From Betaproteobacteria bacterium (GTDB lineage Bacteria > Pseudomonadota > Gammaproteobacteria > Burkholderiales > SG8-41): a stretch of DNA of 64,000 bases. Location of the stretch: positions 1 to 64,000 of the forward strand of contig JAQGMI010000009.1 in assembly GCA_028292435.1 (NCBI GenBank), given 5' to 3'. The notes under the pieces were generated by a model. The model was not told the DNA's origin. It made no database searches and saw only the letters and a list, made by a program, of their open reading frames with translations. Both the position numbers and the translations under genes were made by a program. The number at the start of each line of letters is the position of its first letter. Position 1 is the first letter of the stretch. Positions 50,700-60,661 of this stretch are shown here, piece by piece.

Positions 50700-51743
50700 A
50701 TGGCACTCAGCATGATTTTGACGGGCGATCTCAACCTGATGAACGTCACCGACCCCGATGTTCCCTTCAAGCGCGTGGTCGAAGAGTTTCGTTCGACCGA
50801 CGTCGTGCTCAGTAATTTCGAATGTTGTCTTTACACGCCGCCCGGCGCGCATTCGGTCGACACGTCGGAAGGTTTTTTTGCCGATCCCAAAAACGGCGGC
50901 GAGTCCTTAAAGCGCGCAGGCATCCATGCGGTCGGCATCGCGAACAACGTCAATTACGGCGACGCGGCGATCGTGTCATCGATCGCGCGGCTCGACGAAC
51001 TCAAGATTCCACACACCGGCGCGGGCGCCAACCGTTCGGCGGCACGCGCGCCGGTCATACTCGAGCGCGGCGGCTTGCGCATCGGATTTCTCCAGCGCAC
51101 GTCCGTTTACTGGCCGACAAATCATGAAGCGGGTGATCATGCGGCGGGGGTTGCCGTCATTCGCGGCCATACCGCGTACCAATTGCCGCTGCACAAGACG
51201 CGCCCCGAGATTCCGCCCTGCAACCGGCCCGGCCTGCCGCCGATCATCAAAACGTGGGCCGACCCCACTTACCTCAAGCACTACCTCGAAGACCTCGCTG
51301 CATTGCGCGCGAAATGCGACATCCTCGTCGCGTCGTGCCATTGGGGATTGCATCAGGACGTGCTCGAATACATGCCCGAGATTGCGCATGCGGCGATCGA
51401 CGCCGGCGCCGACGTCGTGTTCGGCCACGGGCCGCACTATTCGCTGCCGGTCGAAATGTATAAAGGCAAACCCGTCTATTACGGCCTTGGCAGTTTTTCG
51501 TTTCACACCGGTCACGGCGGTAAGAAACACGGCGACTGGGTGGGCATGATGGCGCGGCTCAAGTTCGACGGCAAATCAGTCAAAGACGCGACGTTCCAGT
51601 TCGTGCGCCATAACGACGCTAACGAATCAGTCTTATGCGCGCTCGCGCAGGAGCAGGCGACGCTCGAAGACATTCGGCAGCGCAGCGCCGCCTTCGGCAC
51701 CAAACTCACGCCGCGCGGCGATCAAGTGGCATTTTCAGCTTAG
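50700..51743 (+). CDS. CapA family metallophosphatase-like protein
   Basis: A 347-aa protein of the CapA/PgsA (calcineurin-like, poly-gamma-glutamate capsule) family. Motifs are [11 protein letters not shown] at the start, [59 protein letters not shown] and YYGLGSFSF. No signal peptide or membrane anchor is seen, so a cytosolic or metabolic role is possible rather than capsule export. It is divergent from the broken Bug gene and faces the enolase-superfamily gene, with 25 bp between their ends. Confidence 0.85.
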   Translation: MALSMILTGDLNLMNVTDPDVPFKRVVEEFRSTDVVLSNFECCLYTPPGAHSVDTSEGFFADPKNGGESLKRAGIHAVGIANNVNYGDAAIVSSIARLDELKIPHTGAGANRSAARAPVILERGGLRIGFLQRTSVYWPTNHEAGDHAAGVAVIRGHTAYQLPLHKTRPEIPPCNRPGLPPIIKTWADPTYLKHYLEDLAALRAKCDILVASCHWGLHQDVLEYMPEIAHAAIDAGADVVFGHGPHYSLPVEMYKGKPVYYGLGSFSFHTGHGGKKHGDWVGMMARLKFDGKSVKDATFQFVRHNDANESVLCALAQEQATLEDIRQRSAAFGTKLTPRGDQVAFSA

Positions 51744-51768
51744 CGCACGGCGCTCGCGCCGCGAAGTA

Positions 51769-52920
51769 TTACGGACCTTCGTCGGCCGGATGGCGCAATT
51801 TGCGCGTGGGATAGATTTTGGCCGGATGCTGCTTGACCACTTCTTCGTCGATGTCGATGCCGAGTCCCGGCGCGGTCGGCAGTTCGATGTAGCCGTTCTT
51901 CGGTTTCAACTGGTTCGGCGAAATCTTGTCGCAGAACTCGACGAACGGCAGGAAATACTCGGTGATGATGAAGTTCGGCATCACCGCCGACGCGTGCACC
52001 GTCGATGACAATCCAAGCGTCGTCGAATTGTAGTTGTGCGGGGACATCGCGACCATGAACGGCTCGGCCATCGCAGCGATCTCTTTCAATTCGAGAATGC
52101 CGCCGCAGCATGCGACGTCCGGATTCAGAATATCGGCCGACCGCGCTTCGAGCAGCGGACGGAATCCCTGCTTTAGATAAGTTGCTTCGCCGATGACGAT
52201 CGGCAAACCGGTCTCACGGCGGATTTCAGCGAGCCCTTCCGGGTTTTCTGCGATGCAGGGCTCTTCCATCCAGTACAGACCGAATTCCGCGAGCTTCTTG
52301 TTGAGCGGAATCGCGTGCATCGGCGCGAGGCGCCGGTGCTGGTCGATCAGGATGTCGACATCCGGACCGACAGCGTCGCGCACCGCCTTGATCACGGCGA
52401 CCGCGCGCTTTTCATGTTCTTTCGGAATCCAGCTGCGCCACGGCGAGGGCAGCGGATCGAGCTTCAACGCCGTAAACCCCTGCGCAACGACCTTCTCCGC
52501 GGCGCGCGCGTAATCGGCCGGCTCTTTCATCTGATAACTCCAGCCGTTCGCGTAAACGCGGATCTTGTCGCGGCAACGTCCGCCGAGCAGATTGTAAACG
52601 GGCTGCTTGCATGCCTTGCCGGCGATGTCCCACATCGCCTGCTCGATGCCGCTGATCGCGCAGAATAACTCGAGCGAGCCGCGGCGAGCCGCGTAATCGT
52701 CGAATGCCATTTGCGTAAACTGCTTGATGTCGAACGGATTGCGGCCGACCGCATAGCGCCCGAGCGCGACCAACTGCGCCATGACAGCGGTATCGCGATC
52801 GTATTGCGAATACGCTTCGCCCCAGCCATGAATGCCCTCGTCGGTTTCGACCTTGACGAGGATCAGATTCTTGCGCCAACCGGGATGAACGGTGTACGGC
52901 TTTACCGCGGTAATTTTCAC
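51769..52920 (-). CDS. enolase superfamily (mandelate racemase/muconate lactonizing) enzyme
   Basis: A 383-aa acid-sugar dehydratase/racemase-like enzyme. The capping domain is at the N terminus (ITAVKPYTVHPG). Barrel metal ligands are Asp193 (ILIDQHRRL), Glu219/220 (YWMEEP) and Glu245 (IVIGEATYL), with His295 (MSPHNYNS) as likely base and KLDPLPSP (153-160) the second catalytic strand. The start is GTG after AGGAG. Substrate unknown, perhaps a sugar acid; the divergent Bug gene nearby may deliver it. Confidence 0.88.
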   Translation of the reverse strand: MKITAVKPYTVHPGWRKNLILVKVETDEGIHGWGEAYSQYDRDTAVMAQLVALGRYAVGRNPFDIKQFTQMAFDDYAARRGSLELFCAISGIEQAMWDIAGKACKQPVYNLLGGRCRDKIRVYANGWSYQMKEPADYARAAEKVVAQGFTALKLDPLPSPWRSWIPKEHEKRAVAVIKAVRDAVGPDVDILIDQHRRLAPMHAIPLNKKLAEFGLYWMEEPCIAENPEGLAEIRRETGLPIVIGEATYLKQGFRPLLEARSADILNPDVACCGGILELKEIAAMAEPFMVAMSPHNYNSTTLGLSSTVHASAVMPNFIITEYFLPFVEFCDKISPNQLKPKNGYIELPTAPGLGIDIDEEVVKQHPAKIYPTRKLRHPADEGP

Positions 52921-53070
52921 TGGTTACTCCTGAACGGGTTTTTTTGAGCGGCCGCGGATGTTTTCGCGTAATGCCTGCGGCTTGCGCGCATCGGACCAAG
53001 CTTCCATACTATGTTCGCACATTTAGCATAATAATTCTTACCGCCACGGGCGGCCTCGCGAGGAGGCAAC

Positions 53071-54030
53071 ATGAATGGAAGACTTCCGATCGGCTGTTGC
53101 CTGATGATTGCGGCCGCGTCTGCAGCGGCCCAAACTTTTCCCGCCAAAGCAGTACGCATCATCGTTCCCTATCCGGCCGGCGGCACCTCCGATATCCTGT
53201 CGCGGCTTTTGAGCCCGAAGCTCAACGAAGTTTTCGGCCAGCCGGTCGTGGTCGACAACCGCCCTGGTGCCAACGGCAATATTGGCGCCGACCTCGTCGC
53301 GAAATCGCCGCCTGACGGTTATCTGTTGATGCTGGCGGACCTGGGCGCGCTGTCGATCAGCCCCAGCATTTACAAGCTTCCGTTTGACGTGATGCGCGAT
53401 CTGGCACCGGTGACCATGGTCGCTTATTCACCGCACCTGCTCGCGGTCCATCCGTCGGTGCCGGTTAAAACGACGCAGGAACTCATCGCGCTCGCGAAGT
53501 CGAAACCGGGCCGCATGAATTTCGCGGTGTCCTCGATCGGCGGCGCGCCGCATCTGGCGGGCGTCGCATTCGAAGCGCAGACCGGCATCAAATGGACTTA
53601 CATTCCCTACAAAGGCGGGTCCGATGCAATTATCGGTCTCGCCTCTGGACAGGCCGACGCGATTTTCAATGGCATGCTCGCGACTTATCCGCATTGCAAA
53701 TCGGGCAAGCTCAAATTGCTCGCGGTATCGAGCGCAAAACGGCTGACGTCGATTCCGGAAGTGCCGACGGTCGCCGAAGGCGGGTTAAAGGACTTTGAAA
53801 CCGGCAGCTGGCAAGGCGTGGTCGCCGCGGCCGGTACGCCGAAAGACATCGTCGCGCGGCTCAACGGCGAAATCATCAAGGCATTCAGCACCGCCGAGAT
53901 GAAGGAAAACCTGACGAAGCAGGGCGCCGAGGTTTACCCGATGACGCCCGAGCAACTGGGCGGCTGGCTCAAAAAAGAAATCGACAAGTGGGCGAAGGTT
54001 GTGAAGGCCGCCAACCTGAAGCTCGAGTAA
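53071..54030 (+). CDS. Bug family periplasmic solute receptor
   Basis: A 319-aa exported receptor. Signal peptide (~1-20, CLMIAAASAAAQ), then the family signature VRIIVPYPAGGTSDILSRLL and VVDNRPGANGNIGADLVAKSPPDGYLLM. The ribosome site is GAGGAGG. It is divergent from the enolase-superfamily gene (150 bp), so a shared promoter region and a sugar-acid ligand are possible. No permease gene is adjacent; Bug proteins often use shared carriers. Confidence 0.93.
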   Translation: MNGRLPIGCCLMIAAASAAAQTFPAKAVRIIVPYPAGGTSDILSRLLSPKLNEVFGQPVVVDNRPGANGNIGADLVAKSPPDGYLLMLADLGALSISPSIYKLPFDVMRDLAPVTMVAYSPHLLAVHPSVPVKTTQELIALAKSKPGRMNFAVSSIGGAPHLAGVAFEAQTGIKWTYIPYKGGSDAIIGLASGQADAIFNGMLATYPHCKSGKLKLLAVSSAKRLTSIPEVPTVAEGGLKDFETGSWQGVVAAAGTPKDIVARLNGEIIKAFSTAEMKENLTKQGAEVYPMTPEQLGGWLKKEIDKWAKVVKAANLKLE

Positions 54031-54049
54031 TCGCAGCGCCGGTAAATTG

Positions 54050-54826
54050 TTACGGCGCGCTCACCGTGCGGATGTACCAAGGGAACGAGTCCCAGCTCAC
54101 GACTTTTTCCGTCCCATCGAACAAGGTTGCGATTTTTCCGCCGCCCGCCTTGTACGAAAACTTCTTGATGTGATCCGGCGGCGTGGTCGTCGGGTTGCGC
54201 ATGATGTCGATCGCCTGATCGGTTTTGAATATCTGGAATTTCGCCGGATCATTCGGATAGTAAAACTTCACCTCGGCACCGCCTTTGGTCGCGGGTCCGC
54301 GCTCATATTCGACGTGCAGTTCCATGCGCTCGCCGCTCGCCGCCGCAAATTCCCAATCTTCGGCCCCGGTCATCGCGCCGCCTGACGCTGCCACGCTGCG
54401 CGACATTTTCGCGACGTTCGCATGCTGATACACGCCGAATGCGCCCGGCGCGTCGGCCGCATGCTCGGTCAGTCCATGGATAATTATCTGTCCCACCGCG
54501 CCGCCCGCCGTTTGTTTTACGGGAATCGCGAGATAGACCAGTCGCGCCGTTGGCCGCGCCGCCGGTTTGCCGTCGCCGCCCATGATCGCCATGCGATCGA
54601 TGAAAATCATGCGCAGGTTGGCGTCCTTGGCGGGGCCTTGCGTCGCGATCACGGCTTCCCAGCCCGCCGGCAGCATTTTCGCGAGCACTGCATCGTTCAC
54701 GTGAAAGTCGAGCTGATAGCGATGCTCGGCAGCCTGTTCGAGCACCGTCTGCGCGTTTGCAGCCGTTAGTTGCATTGCGAAATTTGCGACAGCGAACGCA
54801 GCCGCGACGATCGTGGATTTACGCAT
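54050..54826 (-). CDS. exported hypothetical protein
   Basis: A 258-aa protein with a clear signal peptide (residues ~1-25, AAFAVANFAMQLTAANAQ) and a mature part rich in beta-strand-like stretches. I do not recognise it firmly; the order HVNDAVLAKMLPAGWEAV, LRMIFIDRMAIMGGDGK and LVYLAIPVKQ recalls acetoacetate-decarboxylase-like folds, which is weak evidence. It ends 20 bp from the convergent Bug gene and is 100 bp away from the threonine synthase-like gene, on the same strand as the catabolic genes. Confidence 0.75.
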   Translation of the reverse strand: MRKSTIVAAAFAVANFAMQLTAANAQTVLEQAAEHRYQLDFHVNDAVLAKMLPAGWEAVIATQGPAKDANLRMIFIDRMAIMGGDGKPAARPTARLVYLAIPVKQTAGGAVGQIIIHGLTEHAADAPGAFGVYQHANVAKMSRSVAASGGAMTGAEDWEFAAASGERMELHVEYERGPATKGGAEVKFYYPNDPAKFQIFKTDQAIDIMRNPTTTPPDHIKKFSYKAGGGKIATLFDGTEKVVSWDSFPWYIRTVSAP

Positions 54827-54926
54827 GGGCCTCCCCTTTTATGCACATTGCGGAACCGGCATCCTACCGCGCCTGACGTTAAACGCAATGTGCCGGCAAA
54901 CACCGGGGCAAATCGCGGTGCGGTGG

Positions 54927-56063
54927 TTACTCGCTGCGCGCGCCGACGTTCAGCAACTGGCCGATTTTTTCCGATGCTTTCAGTCCGGACCCTGTCAGGA
55001 CGAGCACGGTCGATTCTGCTGACGTGATCGCACCTGACTTCAGTAACTGGCGCAAGCCGGCTGCCCCGGCGGCACTCGTCGGCTCGACGTACAGGCCCTG
55101 ATGCGCGAGCACGCCGAGTGCGGAGACAATTTCTTCTTCAGTCACCGCGATGATCCGGCCGCCGGACTCGCGCGCCGCCCGCAACACTTCGCGCACGCGC
55201 GTCGGCTTGGACGAAGCGATGCCTTCAGCGATCGTGGTCGAAATCGTCGTCGGTACAAGTTCTTCGCTGCCGGCTTCATATGCATTGAAATAGGGCGCGC
55301 AATTGGCCGCCTGCACGCCGAACAAGCGCGGCACCCGATCGATTTCACCGGCGCGTTTCAATTCGGCGAACCCGCGCTCGCAGCCACACACGTTGCTGCC
55401 ATAGCCGACCGGGAAGACGATGTTGTCGGGAATGCTGAAGCCGAGTTGCTCCCACAGTTCGTACGCGAGCGTTTTGGTGCCTTCGAGAAAGAACGGCTGC
55501 CAGTTGTGGCTCGCGTAAAAAATCTCGGTCGAATAGCGCAGCGCCGCGTCAGCGACATCCTGGCGCGAACCTTTGATTGTGACGACGTCGGCACCGGTCG
55601 CCGCCATCTGCGCGATTTTCGGATACGACGCCGTTTCCGGCACGAGAATGCGGCTTTTCATGCCGGCAGCCGCCGAATAGGCGGCGAGTGACGCGCCTGC
55701 GTTGCCCGATGAATCTTCGAGCACGCTCGTGATGCCGCAGCTTTTCAGGTAAGTGATGAGCGTCGTCATGCCGCGGTCTTTGAACGAACCGGTCGGCATC
55801 ATGAATTCGAGTTTCATCGTCACGGGCACGCCATCGAGCTTGCCGCTGACGATTGGCGTCCAGCCCTCGCCGAGCGTCACGGCATTTTGCGCGTCGACGA
55901 GCATCGCTTTGGCATAACGCCAGACCGAGCGTCGCGAAGTATCGATCTCGCTGCGCGTGAGCCCCGGCGCATCGCCAAGGTTCAGGTAAGCGCCGCCATC
56001 GCCGCACCAGCGCGGTTTGTCGAGCGGGTAGGTCGCGCCGGTCGCGGAATCGACGTAATTCAT
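54927..56063 (-). CDS. threonine synthase-like PLP-dependent lyase
   Basis: A 378-aa fold type II PLP enzyme. The cofactor lysine is Lys95 (TGSFKDRGMT), followed by SSGNAGASLAAYSAAAGM, the phosphate loop VGYGSNVCGCERG and the terminal VLTGSGLKA. It shares these with threonine synthase, but the context (aminotransferase, D-glutamate cyclase-like, hydantoinase) suggests a catabolic beta-eliminating or epimerising role. It overlaps the aminotransferase gene by 4 bp (ATGA). Confidence 0.87.
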   Translation of the reverse strand: MNYVDSATGATYPLDKPRWCGDGGAYLNLGDAPGLTRSEIDTSRRSVWRYAKAMLVDAQNAVTLGEGWTPIVSGKLDGVPVTMKLEFMMPTGSFKDRGMTTLITYLKSCGITSVLEDSSGNAGASLAAYSAAAGMKSRILVPETASYPKIAQMAATGADVVTIKGSRQDVADAALRYSTEIFYASHNWQPFFLEGTKTLAYELWEQLGFSIPDNIVFPVGYGSNVCGCERGFAELKRAGEIDRVPRLFGVQAANCAPYFNAYEAGSEELVPTTISTTIAEGIASSKPTRVREVLRAARESGGRIIAVTEEEIVSALGVLAHQGLYVEPTSAAGAAGLRQLLKSGAITSAESTVLVLTGSGLKASEKIGQLLNVGARSE

Positions 56064-57256
56064 TGTTTCAGAAATGCGCGAGTCAATTCGTGCACGCGAG
56101 CGACGTCATCCATATTGTTGTAGAGATGCAGCGAAAACCGCAGCACCCCGCGCCGGATCGACAACTTGACGCGATTTTCACCGAGCCATGCATAGAGGCG
56201 GTTGAATTTGTCGTCGTTGCTGCCGTAATGATTGTCGTCCATCGTCCCCACGGTCACGATGTGCGCGAGATGCGCGCCGGGTTTGCCGCCGGACACCGGC
56301 AGGCCGAGATCGAGGAAACCCTGGGCGAGCGCATGGCCGAGCTGCGTGACATAGCGCTCAACCTCAGGCGTGCCATGAGTCAAAATTTCGGACATTGCCG
56401 CATCGACGGCGGCGGCGCCGACGAAATTATAGTTGCCCAGATCGAAGCGGCGCGCGCCGGGCATCAGCTTGAACGCTTCATTGCCCATCGACGCTTCGTG
56501 CGCTTCGCCGAGATCGACGCCGAAGCGCGCCAGGTACGCCGGCTTCAATTTTTCCGCCCACTCGCGGCGGCAATAAAGGAAACCCATGCCGTAGAGCCCG
56601 AGCAGGCCTTTCTGCGTCGACACGGCCAGCGCGTCGATGTTCGATTTTTTGACGTCGGTATGCAGCACGCCAACCGATTGCGCGCCGTCCACGAGAAACA
56701 GAACGCCGCGCTCGCGACAGGCGCGGCCGAGCTTGTCGATGTCGGTGCGAAAGCCGGGCGCAAAAGTGACCGTCGACACCGTGACGACGCGCGTGCGCGA
56801 ATCGATGCGCGCGATAATTTCGTCGGCCGGGATATGCCCTGCGACGGGTTTGACCGCGCGCACTTCAAGTCCGCGCGAACGCAGATTGAGCCACACGTAC
56901 ACGTTGTTCGGATGCTCCAAGTCAGGACATACGATCACGTTGTCGCCCGCCTGCCACTCAAGCGCGGTCGCGATCATATTGAGACCTTCGGAAATGTTCT
57001 TGGTGAAAGCGATTTCGTCCGGCTCGGCGTTGATGAGTTGCGCAAACTTGCCGCGCGCGCGCTCGATCAACTCGAAAAATTTCACCTTGTCGCCGCCATT
57101 CATCATGCGCTCGTCCAGCTGCGCGTCGGCCGCGGCGCGCACGTTGCGCGAGAGGACGCCGCGGCCGGCGAGATCCATATAGGTCCAGCGTTCGAGCGCG
57201 GGATAATTGTTGCGCGCGGCGGCAATGGTGCTGAATTCGGTCGCTGGCTGATTCAT
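56060..57256 (-). CDS. aminotransferase class V-fold PLP enzyme
   Basis: A 398-aa enzyme of the class V (cysteine desulfurase/kynureninase-like) fold. PLP contacts are Asp190 (LFLVDGAQSVGVL) and Lys216 (STQKGLLGLYG), with FTKNISEGLNM near residue 84. The catalytic Cys loop of NifS-type desulfurases is not evident, so an aminotransferase, epimerase or lyase is more likely than a desulfurase. It overlaps the downstream lyase gene by 4 bp and ends 18 bp from the DUF4392 gene. It is part of the same co-transcribed group. Confidence 0.85.
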   Translation of the reverse strand: MNQPATEFSTIAAARNNYPALERWTYMDLAGRGVLSRNVRAAADAQLDERMMNGGDKVKFFELIERARGKFAQLINAEPDEIAFTKNISEGLNMIATALEWQAGDNVIVCPDLEHPNNVYVWLNLRSRGLEVRAVKPVAGHIPADEIIARIDSRTRVVTVSTVTFAPGFRTDIDKLGRACRERGVLFLVDGAQSVGVLHTDVKKSNIDALAVSTQKGLLGLYGMGFLYCRREWAEKLKPAYLARFGVDLGEAHEASMGNEAFKLMPGARRFDLGNYNFVGAAAVDAAMSEILTHGTPEVERYVTQLGHALAQGFLDLGLPVSGGKPGAHLAHIVTVGTMDDNHYGSNDDKFNRLYAWLGENRVKLSIRRGVLRFSLHLYNNMDDVARVHELTRAFLKQ

Positions 57257-57274
57257 TCTTGAGTTCCTTATTCG

Positions 57275-58312
57275 CTAATGGTCGGTCAGTTCGTCTCGTG
57301 CGGCCAAGATCATATATTGTAACAACTCTGAGATTTGCACATGGATGGATGCGGGCACGCGATCTACAGTGCCTGACGAGTAACCTTCCTTCGCGGAAAT
57401 GCCGCCGGCGCGGCCGCATGCCTGCAACACTTCGGCCGCAAGTTCCGGCGTATGCAATAACGCTGGCTGATCACGCATAAATGCGAGCGTCGCTGCAATC
57501 GCGTAAGCGCCCCAATTGCTCACGAACGTGGGGAATACATGCGTCACGACCGAAGTCGCGACGTTGCCGCCGCCGCAGGGGCACGCGCAGAGTTTGCCAT
57601 TCGGCATGTTGCGCGCAACGGCCGCAATCGCACCCGCCCCAACCTCGTTGCCGAGATCGAGCAGGGAGATCGCTGGAATACCCCGGCGCGCCGCTTGCTC
57701 TAGATATGGCTCGATCTTTCCACAGAGGTGCGAAATGTCGCGACCCGCGGAGTTGTGATACACGCCGGAGTCATTTGCGCCCGGCTTTTCTACCGCGATT
57801 ACTGCGGCGATGCGGAATTTATCGAACAAACCAGCTGCCGCAATGCGCGCCTCGTCCATGTCCAAGGACAGATCAACCATGGAGAAACGGCGTGGATGCG
57901 ACGCCGCTTCCTCCGGCTTGTATTCGCGCAAGCCGGCTGCACGCACCGTCGCGGCCACCAGATCGCGATGCGCTTGCTCAGTCAACAGCAGCGGCTTCAC
58001 GTCGAACGCGCGCTCGAGCGTGCGCGCGAGTACGGCGATGCCCGGCGGACCATCTGCCTCGCCCTGCATCCACAGGTCGAGCGTGAAACCGGTCGTGAGA
58101 AGCACGTGCATGCCCGGGAGGCATGCTCGCATGAGCGTTTTCGCGATCTCGTATGAAAGGGGCGCGCCGCCGCTTTGCACGCGCGCGGCATCGTAAAGTT
58201 CGCGGATGATGGGCCGGGTGGTGACGGTCCTGAACTTGCCGCCAATCTCCGTGGTGACGAGGCGGTCGACCTGCTCCGCTACCGCCATTGCGTTGGCGTC
58301 GGAAAAACTCAT
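57275..58312 (-). CDS. D-glutamate cyclase-like (DUF4392) protein
   Basis: A 345-aa protein matching the C-terminal domain of D-glutamate cyclases, which turn D-glutamate into 5-oxo-D-proline. Shared elements in order are IAVEKPGANDSGVYHN, DISHL, ISLLDLGNEVGAGAI, VSNWGAYAIAATL and YSSGTVDRVPASIHVQISE. Upstream of the true start the frame is open but lies inside the PrpF gene, so I use the ATG at 58312 (MSFSDANAM), 26 bp after the PrpF stop. The neighbouring hydantoinase/5-oxoprolinase genes would be a matching next step. Substrate is inferred. Confidence 0.8.
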   Translation of the reverse strand: MSFSDANAMAVAEQVDRLVTTEIGGKFRTVTTRPIIRELYDAARVQSGGAPLSYEIAKTLMRACLPGMHVLLTTGFTLDLWMQGEADGPPGIAVLARTLERAFDVKPLLLTEQAHRDLVAATVRAAGLREYKPEEAASHPRRFSMVDLSLDMDEARIAAAGLFDKFRIAAVIAVEKPGANDSGVYHNSAGRDISHLCGKIEPYLEQAARRGIPAISLLDLGNEVGAGAIAAVARNMPNGKLCACPCGGGNVATSVVTHVFPTFVSNWGAYAIAATLAFMRDQPALLHTPELAAEVLQACGRAGGISAKEGYSSGTVDRVPASIHVQISELLQYMILAARDELTDH

Positions 58313-58337
58313 GCGACCCAGGGCCGGCGCGTGCCGA

Positions 58338-59465
58338 TCATGCTGCAAACGCCAGCTGCGCGGCGTCGCGCGCCTTGTTGTGACCGTCCCAAATGCGCGC
58401 CGGGATACAAATACGGCCCTCGAACAGCTTGCGGCAAGTGCGCAGCAGCGTCGCCTCTTCCAGGGAAAAGGTGGCGCCGATCTGGCGCCCATACGACTCG
58501 ACCTCGATCGCGCCGCCGGGATGCTCAATGGCGATCACCTGCCTGCCTGTACCGCTAAGCTTGGCCAACCGGTGCGCGACAGTACCGGGAAATATGCAGG
58601 CGGTCGACAGCGCCATGGAGCCGGTCACCGAATAAGTCGCGTGGCAGTTGAAAGGCACAAAATCGCGTGAGGCGATTGAGCCGCCGGCGCGCGGCGGCGC
58701 GACCAGCACCGGCTTCGGAATTACGAGCTTGCTGCAATCGCCCAAACCCATGCGATGACCTGCTTCGACACGGATTTTTTGCAGTCGCGCAATGAGCCCG
58801 GCGTCCAGATCGAGTTCGGCCTTGCTCTCGTAACCGGTCTTGCCGACTCCGGCGGCCGGCACGATCACCATCGGCACGGCCACGTCGATGCAGGTGACTT
58901 CTATGCCGTCAATCAATTCGGTCGGTTTGCCGGTTGGGAGCAGCTTGCCCGTCTTGCTGCCGACCGTGCCCGCAAAATTCTGCTTCACCGGCGCCGCCGT
59001 GCCCGGCACGCCGTCGATCGCGACATCGCCCTCGTACGTCACTTCGCCTCCCGGCGTTTGTATCAGCACATCGATTTTCGAATTCGTGTTGATGTTGAAT
59101 ATGCTGATGCGGGTCTCGGGATCCTGCGCCTGGACTATACCCATCTCCAGCGCAAACGGGCCGACTGCTGACAGCATGTTCCCGCAGTTGGACGAGTAAT
59201 CGACGATGTCCGATTCCGGATTCACTTGCACGAACAGGTAATCGACGTCAATTGCCTGCCGCGCGGATTTTGACACCACCGCAATCTTGCTCGTCAACGT
59301 TTCCGCGCCGCCAATGCCGTCCACCTGACGCCTGTGCGGCGAGCCCATCGCCGTAAGCAGAACCCGATCGAGCGTGACCCGATCGCCCGGCAACTCGCTC
59401 GCAAGTATGAGCGGCCCTTTCGAGGTGCCGCCGCGGTACAAATACGCGGGAATTTTGGTCATCAT
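58338..59465 (-). CDS. PrpF/GalD family isomerase (2-methylaconitate or oxalomesaconate type)
   Basis: A 375-aa PrpF-family enzyme that isomerises substituted aconitates or 4-oxalomesaconate. It has RGGTSKG near the N terminus, IGGAETLTSKIAVVS with Lys60, and Cys94 in VDYSSNCGNML; Lys and Cys are the catalytic pair of the family. Overall length is normal. It is adjacent to a Bug receptor (41 bp) and DUF4392, so a carboxylate catabolic function is likely. Aconitate versus aromatic ring-cleavage substrate cannot be told here. Confidence 0.87.
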   Translation of the reverse strand: MMTKIPAYLYRGGTSKGPLILASELPGDRVTLDRVLLTAMGSPHRRQVDGIGGAETLTSKIAVVSKSARQAIDVDYLFVQVNPESDIVDYSSNCGNMLSAVGPFALEMGIVQAQDPETRISIFNINTNSKIDVLIQTPGGEVTYEGDVAIDGVPGTAAPVKQNFAGTVGSKTGKLLPTGKPTELIDGIEVTCIDVAVPMVIVPAAGVGKTGYESKAELDLDAGLIARLQKIRVEAGHRMGLGDCSKLVIPKPVLVAPPRAGGSIASRDFVPFNCHATYSVTGSMALSTACIFPGTVAHRLAKLSGTGRQVIAIEHPGGAIEVESYGRQIGATFSLEEATLLRTCRKLFEGRICIPARIWDGHNKARDAAQLAFAA

Positions 59466-59507
59466 GAGTGGCCGGCCTTGATCAGGCCGCGGATTATATC
59501 GCCGTCG

Positions 59508-60470
59508 CTACTCGAGCCGGATGCCCGCGTCCTTGGCGACGCGGCCCCAACGCGCCACTTCCGCCGCAATCATCACACCAAGTTCCTGCGGATTCGCGCT
59601 AGGCGTCGCTTCGATAATTGCTGCCGAAAAACGATCGACCACCTCGTGCTGCGCAAGTATCTGCGTAAAAGCGCGATGCAATTTCGCCAACACCGGGGCG
59701 GGGGTGTTGGCGGCGCCGACCAGTATGTACCAGTTGCCGACGACGTAATTTTTCACGCCTGCTTCCTGCATGGTCGGCACCTCGGGCGCGAGCGTTGAAC
59801 GTTTCGCCGAGGTCACGGCCAGCACCCGCAGCTTGCCGCTCTTGATGAGCGGCATCACGCTTGGCGCCGTCGCGACGATGCCTTGGACCTGCCCGCCCAT
59901 GACCTCGGTCAGCGCGGGGCCCGTGCCCTTGTAAGGCACCGTGGTCACTGCAATTCCGCTGGTGAACGCGAACAATGTGCCAGCCAGGTGCGTAATGCTG
60001 CCGCTGCCCGAATTTGCCATTGCAAGCCTGCCTGGTTGCGCTTTCGCAAGCGCGATAAATTCCTGCACCGTCGCAGCGGCCATGCCCGTGTGCACCACAA
60101 ACATGAGCGGCGTCGTCGCCACTTGCGTCACGGGCGAAAAACTCGTTATCGGATCGTAGCCGGGTTTGCTGTAAATCGAATTGTTGACCGCAAACGGCGT
60201 ATCGGCCAGCAACAGCGTGTAACCGTCGTTGGGAGAATTGGCAACGAGCTGGGTGCCGACTAATGACGCGGCGCCCGGGCGGTTGTCGACGACGCCGTTC
60301 TGCCCGGTAACCTCCGGAAGACGCGATGCGAGCACGCGAGCGACGAAGTCTGAACCACCGCCCGGCGCGAACGGAACGACGAGGCGTATTGGCCGCTCGG
60401 GAAACACAGGCGCCGCTGCAAACGACGCGCCGGCCCAGCAAGCTGCCATCAACACTAATATGCGTTGCAT
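59508..60470 (-). CDS. Bug family periplasmic solute receptor
   Basis: A 320-aa exported receptor with a signal peptide (LMAACWAGASFAAA) and then IRLVVPFAPGGGSDFVARVL and VVDNRPGAASLVGTQLVANSPNDGYTLLL. It is upstream of the PrpF gene on the same strand, and so probably supplies that pathway. No permease gene is nearby. An ATG at 60470 gives the start. Confidence 0.93.
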   Translation of the reverse strand: MQRILVLMAACWAGASFAAAPVFPERPIRLVVPFAPGGGSDFVARVLASRLPEVTGQNGVVDNRPGAASLVGTQLVANSPNDGYTLLLADTPFAVNNSIYSKPGYDPITSFSPVTQVATTPLMFVVHTGMAAATVQEFIALAKAQPGRLAMANSGSGSITHLAGTLFAFTSGIAVTTVPYKGTGPALTEVMGGQVQGIVATAPSVMPLIKSGKLRVLAVTSAKRSTLAPEVPTMQEAGVKNYVVGNWYILVGAANTPAPVLAKLHRAFTQILAQHEVVDRFSAAIIEATPSANPQELGVMIAAEVARWGRVAKDAGIRLE

Positions 60471-60661
60471 AAATGTCTTCCGTTAAAGATGCCAGCCGGC
60501 GCACCGGTCGCTTAGTTCAAACGAGACAGCCCCCGTACCGCAGATCGTCGATTCAATCCTGTGAGGCGTCTCGGTGAAGCCCATGCTCACTTCCACTGTC
60601 TCAGGTGCAAGTGGCCCGATTAACCGCCGCCCCCCGCGTTTCCCTATCATATGAAAATCAT

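Noticed and set aside
56063-57262. A 399-codon plus-strand frame opposite the class V aminotransferase gene
   Set aside because: It covers almost exactly the real gene on the other strand, and the translated product looks like a shadow (many His, Arg, Phe).
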